DNA of 19,026 bases from Halieaceae bacterium (GCA_003523185.1 DPGN01000049.1:1-19026), one strand, 5' to 3'; shown: positions 1 to 7,409, counted from the stretch's first letter. Made by a program: numbers and translations. The notes: a model not told the origin generated them from the sequence alone.

Positions 1-698
1 CGCTTGTAGAGCGTGATGGCGCTGTCCTAGCCTCGACGGTCCTATTATTGCGTCCTTCCGCCTCAGGGCCCGAGGTCCTGTTGCTGAAGCGAAATTCCAA
101 TGCCCGCAACATGGCCGATGTATGGATGTTCCCCGGCGGTAAGGTCGATGAGGATGACCATGGACCCTCTGAGCTCGATCGGGTAAAGACTGCAGCAGTT
201 CGCGAGTTAGAAGAAGAGGCTGATATTCTGCTCCCGGTTGCGGCGCTGACACACTTTTCTCACTGGCTCACACCGGCAGGAATGAAGCGCCGTTTTGCGA
301 CCTGGTTTTTCGTTGCAGAGTTGCCTGAGGGTGCCTCGGTGAGTGTTGACGGTGAGGAAATGGTTGAAGCTCGATGGGTGCGTCCCGAGGACGCGGTGGC
401 TGAACATCAAGCGGGTAAATTGCGGCTACCGCCACCGACCGTTGTGAGTTTGATCGACTTATCTCAGCATCGGTCGGTAGATGCCGCAGTTGCTACCGCA
501 CATCGCCGGATCCCACCCTATTTTTTCCCCAAGGTCTGCACCAAGGATCCAGAGGATGTCGTGATGTTGTATCCGGGAGACGCGGGTTATCAATCCGGCA
601 ATCGATCCGTCGAGGGTGCCAGACACCGCGCAATGTGGGTTGATGGAGTGATTACGTACCGGCGAGACTTTTCTTTTCCAGATCGGGATTCTCTTTGA
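1..698 (+). CDS. Nudix hydrolase, NUDT19-like (5' end cut by window edge)
   Basis: Likely hydrolyses a nucleoside diphosphate linked to another moiety; the exact substrate (CoA-type or other) cannot be told. The reading frame is open from base 3 (LVERDGAVLAS...) with no stop, so the gene begins left of the window; the TTG at 48 is internal rather than a start. The first visible strand (VLLLRP...EVLLLKR) and WMFPGGKVDEDD match the Nudix fold entry. The catalytic helix RELEEEADI is the RExxEExG part of the Nudix box, with Asp in place of the usual final Gly. The spacing between the first glycines and RE is longer than the canonical box, as in NUDT7/NUDT19-type proteins. The C-terminal third (PPTVVSLIDL, IPPYFFPKV) also resembles that subgroup. 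It ends in TGA, 38 bp from the convergent DUF3806 gene. I am confident of the superfamily, less of the subfamily. Confidence 0.85.
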   Translation, partial: LVERDGAVLASTVLLLRPSASGPEVLLLKRNSNARNMADVWMFPGGKVDEDDHGPSELDRVKTAAVRELEEEADILLPVAALTHFSHWLTPAGMKRRFATWFFVAELPEGASVSVDGEEMVEARWVRPEDAVAEHQAGKLRLPPPTVVSLIDLSQHRSVDAAVATAHRRIPPYFFPKVCTKDPEDVVMLYPGDAGYQSGNRSVEGARHRAMWVDGVITYRRDFSFPDRDSL

Positions 699-736
699 TC
701 TGAGCTATTTCTGCCCCCGCCGACTCTATGTGCTAG

Positions 737-1300
737 TTAGGATTGTGGCATCCAACGAGCGCCCGGAAGTTTCTGACGTTGCCGCTTCAATTGTTCGTCA
801 AATAAGTCACTCACTGACAGTGGGGCGCTCGCCGACAGCCGTCGAGAAAGCATCGTCACCGGGAAGACATAGATCTCTTGATCGCGGTACCGAAGTGCGC
901 GCGACCTTCCCGCGTGATCGCGATAAACCACCCAGTGGAAATCAAGCTCATTGGCTAATAAGTCGCCAAAAACAATACCCATCGCCTGTTGAGTTTGAAC
1001 ATCTTCACTGTCGACCCAGCGCAGATCGATGATTCTCTGGAGTGTTTCGAGGTCCCGCTCGGTAACCCCTGATAGGCGTCGCCCAAGACGATTGGCAAGA
1101 CTCTCGACGGTCTGCCGCTGCTCTGTCATGTAGTGCTTATCGATGGCGCTGAGTGGGCGAATTTGGAGCTCAAGTTCTGAACTCATGGCGGTCGGCGCTG
1201 TCAGACTAGTCACAAAGAGAACAAACACCGCAATCAGCTGTCGTAGGTTGCGTAATTCCGGTTGTGAAACTGCTCTCGAAATGGATAATTGCGCGATCAT
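737..1300 (-). CDS. Secreted DUF3806-family protein
   Basis: Function unknown. The 187-aa product starts at an ATG preceded by GAGGTGAGG six bases upstream; an in-frame ATG 27 bp further upstream lacks such a site, so I chose 1300. The N-terminus carries an uncleaved-looking basic/polar stretch and then a hydrophobic run (LIAVFVLFVTSLTAPTA) ending in small residues near MSS, consistent with a signal peptide and periplasmic location. The C-terminal half has the pattern I associate with DUF3806: WVDSEDVQTQQAMGIVFGDL, then ELDFHWVVYRD, GRSRALRYR and FPVTMLSRR. It is divergent from dapA with only 42 bp between starts and converges on the Nudix gene. No catalytic motif is evident. The family assignment rests on remembered motif pattern, not a search. 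Confidence 0.8.
   Translation of the reverse strand: MIAQLSISRAVSQPELRNLRQLIAVFVLFVTSLTAPTAMSSELELQIRPLSAIDKHYMTEQRQTVESLANRLGRRLSGVTERDLETLQRIIDLRWVDSEDVQTQQAMGIVFGDLLANELDFHWVVYRDHAGRSRALRYRDQEIYVFPVTMLSRRLSASAPLSVSDLFDEQLKRQRQKLPGARWMPQS
1262..1289 (+). promoter_or_regulatory. Candidate sigma-70 promoter for dapA
   Basis: TTGTGA (1262-1267, 4 of 6 to TTGACA) and GATAAT (1284-1289, 5 of 6 to TATAAT) are separated by 16 bp. Transcription would begin near 1296 and give a leader of roughly 47 nt before the dapA ATG. The site lies inside the start of the divergent DUF3806 coding region, as expected because only 42 bp separate the two start codons. Prediction is by eye only. Confidence 0.4.
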
Positions 1301-1306
1301 GTTGAC

Positions 1307-1315
1307 CCTCACCTC
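1307..1315 (-). promoter_or_regulatory. Ribosome binding site deciding the DUF3806 gene start
   Basis: On the minus strand GAGGTGAGG ends six bases before the ATG at 1300. This is a strong Shine-Dalgarno match and supports the 187-aa form over the 196-aa form that starts nine codons upstream. Confidence 0.6.
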
Positions 1316-1342
1316 GAATTTTCCCATCGCTGGAGTACCCCG

Positions 1343-2215
1343 ATGATAACCGGAAGCATAGTTGCGCTGGTAACACCTATGACCGATTCCGGTGATGTTG
1401 ACTGGCGGACGTTAGAGCGGCTCATTGATTTTCATATCGAAAATGGTACTGCGGCACTGGGATTAGTGGGTACAACCGGTGAGGCATCGACACTGAGTCA
1501 CCCCGAGCATAGAGAAGTGATTCGATTCGGTGTAAGTCATGCGGGCGGGCGAATCCCCATCATGGCTGGCACCGGATCTAACTCGACATTAGAGGCCGTA
1601 GAACTGACCGTCGCGGCAGCAGAAGCCGGCGCAGACTGCGCCTTGTTGGTAACTCCGTATTACAACCGGCCGACACAGGAGGGCATGTTTCAGCACTTCT
1701 CGGCGGTAGCAGGTGCGATCAATCTTCCTATCATCCTCTACAACGTGCCCTCACGGACGGGCTGTGACCTTGCGAATGAAACTATTCTTCGGCTCTGTCA
1801 GATTGAGAACATTGTTGGCTTGAAGGATGCGACGGGTGATGTTGAGCGTGGTGCCGCGCTTATCCAGTCCTTGCCTGAGGGGTTTGCCGTGTACTCGGGT
1901 GACGATGGCACTACCTGCGATTTACTCGAGGCTGGTGCTAAGGGATGTATTTCGGTTACGGCCAATGTGGCGCCCGCAGAAATGGCTGAGATGTGTCGCT
2001 TGGCATTAGCGGGTGATATGCCGGCCGCGCGTGCTGTCGATCAAAAAGTTCAGCGACTACATCAAACATTGTTCCTTGAACCAAATCCCATTCCGGTCAA
2101 GTATGCTATGGGCTATATGGGGCTGATCGAGCCCACCATGAGATTGCCGCTCACGCCATTGTCAGCGCAGTTTCAGGGGGAAGTAACAAAGGCGATTGAC
2201 GAATGTTTAAACTAA
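1343..2215 (+). CDS. dapA: 4-hydroxy-tetrahydrodipicolinate synthase
   Basis: Condenses pyruvate with aspartate semialdehyde, the first committed step of diaminopimelate/lysine synthesis, in the cytoplasm. The 290-aa TIM-barrel protein keeps E. coli numbering: Thr44-Thr45 in GTTGE, Tyr107 in TPYYNRPTQEG, Tyr133 in YNVPSRTG, Arg138, and the Schiff-base Lys161 in VGLKDATGD. The start is the ATG at 1343, with TGGAG seven bases upstream; a longer open frame back to 1289 adds 18 residues that look unlike DapA. Its last 13 bases overlap bamC, so the two are probably co-translated. Other succinylase-pathway genes (dapE, dapD, dapC) lie 6-11 kb away on the other strand. The function is secure. Confidence 0.97.
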   Translation: MITGSIVALVTPMTDSGDVDWRTLERLIDFHIENGTAALGLVGTTGEASTLSHPEHREVIRFGVSHAGGRIPIMAGTGSNSTLEAVELTVAAAEAGADCALLVTPYYNRPTQEGMFQHFSAVAGAINLPIILYNVPSRTGCDLANETILRLCQIENIVGLKDATGDVERGAALIQSLPEGFAVYSGDDGTTCDLLEAGAKGCISVTANVAPAEMAEMCRLALAGDMPAARAVDQKVQRLHQTLFLEPNPIPVKYAMGYMGLIEPTMRLPLTPLSAQFQGEVTKAIDECLN

Positions 2216-3261
2216 AAACACTGGTACTTCTCATTGCTGTGGTTGGCTTGTCAGGTTGCAGCCTGCTGCCTGATGCCAGCAAGATCATTCCGTGGGAGAC
2301 AGAATCCGAGTTATCCGGTGACTACGAGAATGCCATCGAGGCCGATGCGATCACCGTTCCTGGTGATTTGGATTCCGGTGCTATTCAGCAGGCCTATCCC
2401 ATTCCTGAGGTGGCAGTGAATCTTGCGATTCCTGTGACCGGTAAGGCGCCTCGTCCAGCGCCCTTAACTGCCGGCTCCCAGTTGGATGCCGTTCGTTTGC
2501 AGCGACTAGGTGAGAGCAATTGGGCTGTGGTTAATGTTGCGCCTGGGCAGCTCTGGCCACAGGTGCGGGCCTTCTTGGCCAGTAGCGGCATTGACGTCGC
2601 CAGTGTTGACGCCTCTGGAGGACTAATCGACACCGCTTTTGTGATGCTTGAGAACAAAAGTCTCGAATCACGTTTCCGCTTTAGGGTTGACTCGGGTGTA
2701 CAGCGAAACACGTCTGAGTTGCATGTATTGCAGCAGAACGTGGCCAAGGATCTAGATCTTACAAGCTGGCCACAGAACTCTGATGACACGGAGCTTGAGC
2801 AGACCATGCTGCGTAATATTGCCCAGTTCATTGCTAACAGCGCTGAGTCAGCGCCTGTGTCTATGATGGCTGAACAAGCGATGACCGGCGCCGGTCGTAT
2901 CGCCATGGAGGAGTCGAGCAGCGGCGCTCGATTACGACTGGATCTGCCATTTAATCGTGCCTGGGCGGCAACCGAGAAGGGCTTTACCGACGCGGGCTTC
3001 CGATTGGACGATAAAAACCGCAGCGCGGGATTGTTTTACGTCACATACCTTGGCCCTGACGGCGAGGAAGACGGTGGCTGGTTTAGCTGGCTTGGTGGTA
3101 GTGACAGCGATGACCCGCTCATTGGTCAGGAGTTTCAAGTGCAATTGACCACGGAAGACACCTCGCAGGTCACGATCCACATCCTTGGATCGGACGGTCA
3201 GCCCATCGGACAGTTGGAACAGCAAGGTCTTCTTACGCTCCTGCAGGGCAATATCACGTAA
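2203..3261 (+). CDS. bamC: Outer membrane assembly lipoprotein BamC
   Basis: Accessory lipoprotein of the BAM complex, which inserts beta-barrel proteins into the outer membrane. The 352-aa protein begins with a lipoprotein signal (hydrophobic residues 6-16, lipobox LSGC, acylated Cys19). An unstructured N-terminal stretch contains the BamC-like segment ITVPGDLD...YPIPEV, which in E. coli BamC binds BamD. Two helix-grip-type domains follow (roughly residues 100-215 and 240-350); the second contains a Gly/Asp-rich WFSWLGGSDSDD loop. Length is close to E. coli BamC (344 aa). It overlaps dapA by 13 bp and its TAA shares one base with the next ATG (TAATG), so dapA, bamC and the hydrolase gene look like one unit. 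Sequence conservation is low in this family, so context carries part of the assignment. Confidence 0.9.
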   Translation: MFKLKTLVLLIAVVGLSGCSLLPDASKIIPWETESELSGDYENAIEADAITVPGDLDSGAIQQAYPIPEVAVNLAIPVTGKAPRPAPLTAGSQLDAVRLQRLGESNWAVVNVAPGQLWPQVRAFLASSGIDVASVDASGGLIDTAFVMLENKSLESRFRFRVDSGVQRNTSELHVLQQNVAKDLDLTSWPQNSDDTELEQTMLRNIAQFIANSAESAPVSMMAEQAMTGAGRIAMEESSSGARLRLDLPFNRAWAATEKGFTDAGFRLDDKNRSAGLFYVTYLGPDGEEDGGWFSWLGGSDSDDPLIGQEFQVQLTTEDTSQVTIHILGSDGQPIGQLEQQGLLTLLQGNIT

Positions 3262-4052
3262 TGCTCCGAGTCGCATCGGTTGGCTCAGGCAGCAAGGGAA
3301 ATGCGACACTCGTTGCCAGTGAAGAGACGACGCTACTCATAGACTGCGGCTTTCCGGCACGCGAGATGCTATCTCGTCTTGATCAGATCAATGTTGATAT
3401 CGCTGATATCGATGCCATTTTGGTCACCCACGAGCACTCTGACCACATAGGTGGCGTTGCTGCTGTATCGAAAGCTGCTGGCGCTCCTATTTATGCGACT
3501 CACGGTACGCTGACATCGGGCAAATTAGAGGGAGCCCGAATCATCGTTGAGATCGAGAGTGACTCGGAATTTGCTATTGGTGATATTGAAGTATCCGCGA
3601 TCACGGTGCCGCACGATGCGAAAGAACCGGTTCAATACGTATTCAAACACGCTGCGCAGCGCGTAGGTGTCCTGACTGACTTGGGCATGGTGTCGCCGCA
3701 TGTGCAGCGCGCCTACGAGGGCTGTGATCTGCTTTTGCTGGAGTTCAACCATGACCTCGCGATGCTCCGGCGTGGCCCCTATCCGGCTGCTCTGAAGCGT
3801 CGAGTGTCGGGTGACTTTGGGCACCTCAACAATGATCAGGCGCTTGGGATGCTCGAGGCAATGGGGGAGTCTGTTCCTGGCACAGTCATCGCTGGGCATA
3901 TTTCCGAGCAGAATAATTCGGTCAATGCCGTTTCGGCTTTATTAGGTCCGCTTATTCAGCGCACCGAGATGAATGTGATCTACGCGACGCAAAGTCAGGG
4001 GTTTGATTGGATTTCCTCTGACGCGTCCGCTGCCATCTCCAAGGTGGCTTGA
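3261..4052 (+). CDS. YycJ-like metallo-beta-lactamase-fold hydrolase
   Basis: Predicted metal-dependent phosphodiesterase/nuclease of the YycJ/WalJ-PhnP branch; the natural substrate is unknown. The 263-aa protein starts SVGSGSKGNATLV, typical of YycJ. Metal ligands are visible: His57, His59, Asp61 and His62 in THEHSDH, His118 in VPHDA, Asp140 in LTDLG, and His213 in AGHISEQNNS. The GHLNN motif around His188 is also a YycJ signature. The start ATG shares a base with the bamC stop, suggesting translational coupling. In many gammaproteobacteria purC follows this dapA-bamC-hydrolase series; here the next gene instead converges and overlaps this one by 58 bp. Fold and metal site are certain, the biological role is not. 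Confidence 0.9.
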   Translation: MLRVASVGSGSKGNATLVASEETTLLIDCGFPAREMLSRLDQINVDIADIDAILVTHEHSDHIGGVAAVSKAAGAPIYATHGTLTSGKLEGARIIVEIESDSEFAIGDIEVSAITVPHDAKEPVQYVFKHAAQRVGVLTDLGMVSPHVQRAYEGCDLLLLEFNHDLAMLRRGPYPAALKRRVSGDFGHLNNDQALGMLEAMGESVPGTVIAGHISEQNNSVNAVSALLGPLIQRTEMNVIYATQSQGFDWISSDASAAISKVA

Positions 4053-4900
4053 GGCGGCTCCAGCTTCCATCGTCGATTAGTCCATAGGTAGCTCTCTGGC
4101 TGCAGACGAATCGTCTCTTCAGCTAAGGCAACGTATTTTTCGATAAGCTCGCTTTCGCTCATCGTGCCCGGCTCTGCACAGATTGTCAGGAGTTCAGCGT
4201 GGTAGTGGCCTTGAGACAACCGTCGTGTCCGCGCAAAGTACACCGGATATTTTGTGAGACGGGCTAAAGTCGCGGGCCCCATGAAGAATGCGGTGGTTTG
4301 GTTCAGGAATTGCGTCCAGTGAATCGCCTCGCGTTTCCCGGGCGACTGATCGGCTAATAGCCCTATCACGCGAGCCTTACGACGACTTTTTAGGACATAT
4401 TTGCTCAGAGTCTGTAAGGTCACCAAGTTGGCACCGTGTTTTCCCCTTGCCTCGAGAGCAAATCGCTCTGCGCCGCTATCGTGAAGTGGTTTGTAGATGC
4501 CGTCGAATGGCGATGAGACGGTCATGCTGATCCGCTGCAACAACCACTCCCAGTTGTTGTGATGGATCGATAACAAAATACCGGGTTTAGGTGATTCGTC
4601 GTTCGATGAGATTAGTGGCTCCCATCCGGTGATGGTCATTCGGTCCTCTAGCTCATTGCGAGGCATTCGCCAGGCATACATTGCCTCAACGGTCACATCA
4701 GCGAATTGTTGGTAGAAGCGTTGCCTGGTGGTCGCATACCAAGCTTCGGACTGATCGGGAAAGGAGCGCCTAAGGTTTTGATCTACCGTGGTAAGTCGAT
4801 ACTTGAAAACGCGCTCGGTGAGCCATGCGAGAACTCGCGCAATTCGATAGGAAATCGGAAGTGGCAGCGAGGCAATCGCTCGGTAAATCCAGTAGGTCAC
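3995..4900 (-). CDS. LpxL/HtrB-like lysophospholipid acyltransferase
   Basis: Predicted inner-membrane acyltransferase of the lipid A late-acyltransferase superfamily; which lipid it acylates is not clear. The N-terminus (YWIYRAIASLPLPISYRIAR) is a membrane anchor as in LpxL. The catalytic H-x4-E is present in SIHHNNWEW, and the second block LLADQSPGK followed by GPATLARLTKYPVYFART matches the family. YLWTNRRWK near the C-terminus is the usual last motif. Length (301 aa) matches LpxL (306). I chose the GTG at 4900, which overlaps the upstream TGA as GTGA; a TTG at 4909 is the alternative, and no ATG is available before the upstream stop. Its C-terminal 19 codons run antisense into the hydrolase gene. 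It lacks an obvious lipid A operon partner, so an ornithine-lipid or phospholipid role is also possible. Confidence 0.85.
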   Translation of the reverse strand: MTYWIYRAIASLPLPISYRIARVLAWLTERVFKYRLTTVDQNLRRSFPDQSEAWYATTRQRFYQQFADVTVEAMYAWRMPRNELEDRMTITGWEPLISSNDESPKPGILLSIHHNNWEWLLQRISMTVSSPFDGIYKPLHDSGAERFALEARGKHGANLVTLQTLSKYVLKSRRKARVIGLLADQSPGKREAIHWTQFLNQTTAFFMGPATLARLTKYPVYFARTRRLSQGHYHAELLTICAEPGTMSESELIEKYVALAEETIRLQPESYLWTNRRWKLEPPQATLEMAADASEEIQSNP

Positions 4901-5460
4901 GACGAGCAATGCTCTGGTGCGATAATCTCAACCCCGCCGTGGAAGCGGGCAAGGCCGTGACACTGCAATGCCGGATTGTCTTCAAGCGAGACAAGATTCA
5001 GGCTTGGGAGAACGGTCAGGGGCACAATATCTACTATGTTATTGCCCTCGAGTCTAAGCTCTTTAAGTTGCGTCAGCTTCGACAGCTCGACAAGGTTGCG
5101 AATATTGTTGCCTGTTAACTTCAGACGTTTGAGCTCGCTAAAGCGAGACAGGCCCGATAAAGACTCGATGCCAGCCTCTGAACAGTTGAGCACTTCCAAG
5201 CCGCCTGCCACGAATACCTGGCTATCTTCGATGGCCTGGGTGACGCAATTACTAAGCGCAATGTCGGGAAGGTAGTAGTCCTCAAACAATTCCCTAGGCG
5301 CGTAAAGCGTCCGATCGTTCAGCGTAATGTCGTACTGGTCGAGATTCCCACAGCTCGCCAGTCCGCTCGCTAAAAGCACCGAAACAATCAATCGATAGCC
5401 ACGACGCCAGCGTGCGGTGAAGCTTGAAAGAGTCTGCGATGGGTAGAAAATTGGAGGCAT
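4897..5460 (-). CDS. Small leucine-rich-repeat lipoprotein
   Basis: Not a named family that I recognise. The 187-aa product has a long, Arg-rich N-terminal region, a hydrophobic run (LIVSVLLASGLAS) and a lipobox LASC with Cys37, so it is probably a lipoprotein anchored on the periplasmic side. Residues 88-167 form three full 22-residue leucine-rich repeats and a partial fourth, beginning LEVLNCSEAGIESL, LKRLKLTGNNIRNL, LKELRLEGNNIVDI and LNLVSLEDNPALQC, of the SDS22/internalin-like kind. Cys residues near the end (167 and 185) could form a disulfide cap. A protein-binding role is the natural inference. The ATG at 5460 has no clear ribosome binding site; a TTG inside the signal region is a weak alternative. 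It overlaps the acyltransferase gene and probably shares its transcript. Confidence 0.8.
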   Translation of the reverse strand: MPPIFYPSQTLSSFTARWRRGYRLIVSVLLASGLASCGNLDQYDITLNDRTLYAPRELFEDYYLPDIALSNCVTQAIEDSQVFVAGGLEVLNCSEAGIESLSGLSRFSELKRLKLTGNNIRNLVELSKLTQLKELRLEGNNIVDIVPLTVLPSLNLVSLEDNPALQCHGLARFHGGVEIIAPEHCSS

Positions 5461-5568
5461 GACGAAATCCGTGTGCTGAAACGGTATGATGCCAGCGGAA
5501 GCGTTGAAGTTCGAGGTGTGTGTCGCGGGACAGGCGCATTTCGCCGTTTTAGTTAGCAGGACGAAACC

Positions 5569-6636
5569 ATGGCGTTGGATCAGCTAGAGGCAACATTGAA
5601 AAAGCAATGGCGACTCGGTCAAAGCATTGTTCTTTGTTGGGCGTTCGACCCCAATGGTCTGCTAACGATCGTTGTTCCGCACTATTTCCTGGGTAACTTT
5701 ACGTCACCCAATCATCCCTCGGGCGAAGGCCAAAACAATGAGGACTTTATCCGTCAACTCATTTCAGGTTCTCGCTTCAAGGCCCATGATGAAATTTTCG
5801 AAAACGCAGGTCGCTTGGGCGTGGCACCGAGTTTTATCAAGCTAGATTCGCCGTTAGATACTGGCGAGGCATCCATCGAGATGATTGATGAGATGATTAA
5901 GCGATACAGCGTAGGTCATGAGGAAAGTCGCGCAGTCGCATTATTCGACATTGCGGATTTCTCGCTTTTCCGACCCTTTGAACAGGCGAGTCAACTCAAC
6001 AGCCTGTCTTACTCCATGAACTCAGCCTATTCGAAACTCAAACGAGAGGGAGTTGAAGTCAACTTCGCACGAACCACAACGGGTGATGGTTATTACGTAT
6101 GGAACCGAGATCTGGGTGCTTTCCCAAACGTTGATCTGCTGACATTTTTCTTATTGGTATTAATAGATAACGCCGTTGCTCGAGAGAAGTCTCAGGTCGG
6201 CACGGTACCCACCCTGCGTTCGGCGTTCCACATTGGAAGCCATTACGAGCTATCACAAGCCGAGGGCATTAACCCCACCGTTTTCAGTTACATCGTCGGT
6301 GATGTCACTATCAAGTTGGCGCGCTTGATCGATTCTGTGCCCCCCGCGGGCATTCATATCGGTGACTTCACCGCGAGCCTGCCGGATGTCGATACGCCTG
6401 TGGGTCCGGCCGAATTTTTGCGTTATTCACGCGACGAACTCTTGGATATGTCGGGATTACGAATCGATGAAAAGCAGCTGTCGGATATTCGATTCGAGTC
6501 TTGGTCCGCAGGTCAATCCGAGGAGCGATTAATCAAGGTGACCGACAAGCATGGTATGAGTCAGGGCGCGCATAACGTTGGCTTTGCTATCGAGTTAGAA
6601 GGCTTAGCGCTCGCATTAGGTATGAGAAATCGCTAG
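5569..6636 (+). CDS. Diverged class III nucleotide-cyclase-like protein
   Basis: A 355-aa cytoplasmic protein with no signal peptide or membrane segment. Residues 122-265 read like a class III adenylate/guanylate cyclase domain. ALFDIADFS supplies the first metal Asp (127, plus Asp130), TTTGDGYYVW the second (Asp173), LRSAFHIGSHYEL matches the RxGIHxG strand, and YIVGDVTIKLARLID matches the GDxVNxAxRL helix. The transition-state Asn of NxxxR is replaced (Ile248), though the Arg (252) remains, and the base-selecting Lys before GD appears to be Thr. It may therefore be a divergent cyclase or a catalytically dead sensor domain. The first 115 residues and last 85 match nothing I know. The ATG has AGGAC just upstream. 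Its TAG overlaps the rsmJ GTG. The domain call is by motif reading only. Confidence 0.65.
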   Translation: MALDQLEATLKKQWRLGQSIVLCWAFDPNGLLTIVVPHYFLGNFTSPNHPSGEGQNNEDFIRQLISGSRFKAHDEIFENAGRLGVAPSFIKLDSPLDTGEASIEMIDEMIKRYSVGHEESRAVALFDIADFSLFRPFEQASQLNSLSYSMNSAYSKLKREGVEVNFARTTTGDGYYVWNRDLGAFPNVDLLTFFLLVLIDNAVAREKSQVGTVPTLRSAFHIGSHYELSQAEGINPTVFSYIVGDVTIKLARLIDSVPPAGIHIGDFTASLPDVDTPVGPAEFLRYSRDELLDMSGLRIDEKQLSDIRFESWSAGQSEERLIKVTDKHGMSQGAHNVGFAIELEGLALALGMRNR

Positions 6637-7409
6637 TGAGTTGTGTTGTCGCGCCTGCGTCGAGGGGAGTTCAAGCTCGGGCGAAGTCAGTGGCAGAGAC
6701 GCTGAATCTCGAGTTTGTTGCCATTGCAGATGATCTGGATTCCGGTGTTGCGTTGGTCATCGATACGGATCGTTCGTGGCTACAACGATTGCAAAGCCCT
6801 CGTCTGGGACCGGTTTACATCGACTTTTCCTCTGCTGATATGCTCTATCGTCGAAAATCCGGGCACAACGAGCCATTGGGTCGCGCGATCGGTGTGAAGG
6901 GTGAGAAGCGGCCTAAGGTATTTGATGCAACCGCTGGGTTGGGACGCGACGCTTTCGTGCTCGCAGACCTCGGTTGTTCGGTCGCTTTGTCAGAACAGTC
7001 TGTGCCCCTGTGTTATCTCTTGGAACAGGCGCGCGAGTTAGCGCTTATGAGCGCCAACGATAAAGTGGTTGAGGCGGTAAGTCGCATGCGGGTACTTTGC
7101 GGGGATAGCCGTCAGCAAGCGATTGAGGGCTTCGATGTGATTTACATTGACCCCATGTTTCCTGAGCGTGGCAAAACCGCTGCGGTGAAGAAGGACTTGG
7201 CCACTGTTCAAGCGCTTCATGGTGATAGTTCCGGGGCAAACGACCCCAAGGATTTATTGGTGTGGGCGATGGCTCAGCCAGTTGAGCGAGTTGTGATCAA
7301 GCGACCCGTCAAAGCGCCGGCACTGGGGAATGTTAAGCCTTCTCACAGCATCACGGGTAAAACGGTTCGATTTGACGTCATGGTAAAACCAAAGGGGAAT
7401 GGCAGGTGA
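6636..7409 (+). CDS. rsmJ: 16S rRNA (guanine-1516-N2)-methyltransferase RsmJ
   Basis: Transfers a methyl group from SAM to N2 of G1516 of 16S rRNA. The 257-aa protein is close to E. coli RsmJ (250 aa). Family landmarks are present: YRRKSG near residue 71, the SAM-binding motif FDATAGLGRDAFVLA at 96-110, an acidic residue after the second strand (SEQS), CGDSRQ, and the catalytic-loop block DVIYIDPMFPERGK at 167-180. A late IKRPVKAP segment and C-terminal hydrophobic strand complete the fold. The start is the GTG that overlaps the TAG of the cyclase-like gene; the downstream gene overlaps its TGA. The middle position in a three-gene overlapping unit suggests co-expression with two uncharacterised proteins. 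The assignment is strong. Confidence 0.92.
   Translation: MSCVVAPASRGVQARAKSVAETLNLEFVAIADDLDSGVALVIDTDRSWLQRLQSPRLGPVYIDFSSADMLYRRKSGHNEPLGRAIGVKGEKRPKVFDATAGLGRDAFVLADLGCSVALSEQSVPLCYLLEQARELALMSANDKVVEAVSRMRVLCGDSRQQAIEGFDVIYIDPMFPERGKTAAVKKDLATVQALHGDSSGANDPKDLLVWAMAQPVERVVIKRPVKAPALGNVKPSHSITGKTVRFDVMVKPKGNGR

Noticed and set aside
730..1032. Plus-strand open frame of 100 codons opposite the DUF3806 gene
   Set aside because: It is antisense to a gene with a family pattern and signal peptide, and its translation is low-complexity and Arg/Ser-rich, typical of a shadow frame.
1289..1342. Eighteen-codon N-terminal extension of DapA
   Set aside because: The added residues are unlike DapA, while the ATG at 1343 gives exact E. 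coli residue numbering and has its own TGGAG site.
5485..5490. TATGAT in the LRR/cyclase-like divergent gap as a -10 element
   Set aside because: No -35 match lies 16-18 bp upstream, so one hexamer alone does not support a promoter. I see no other clear element in the 108-bp gap.
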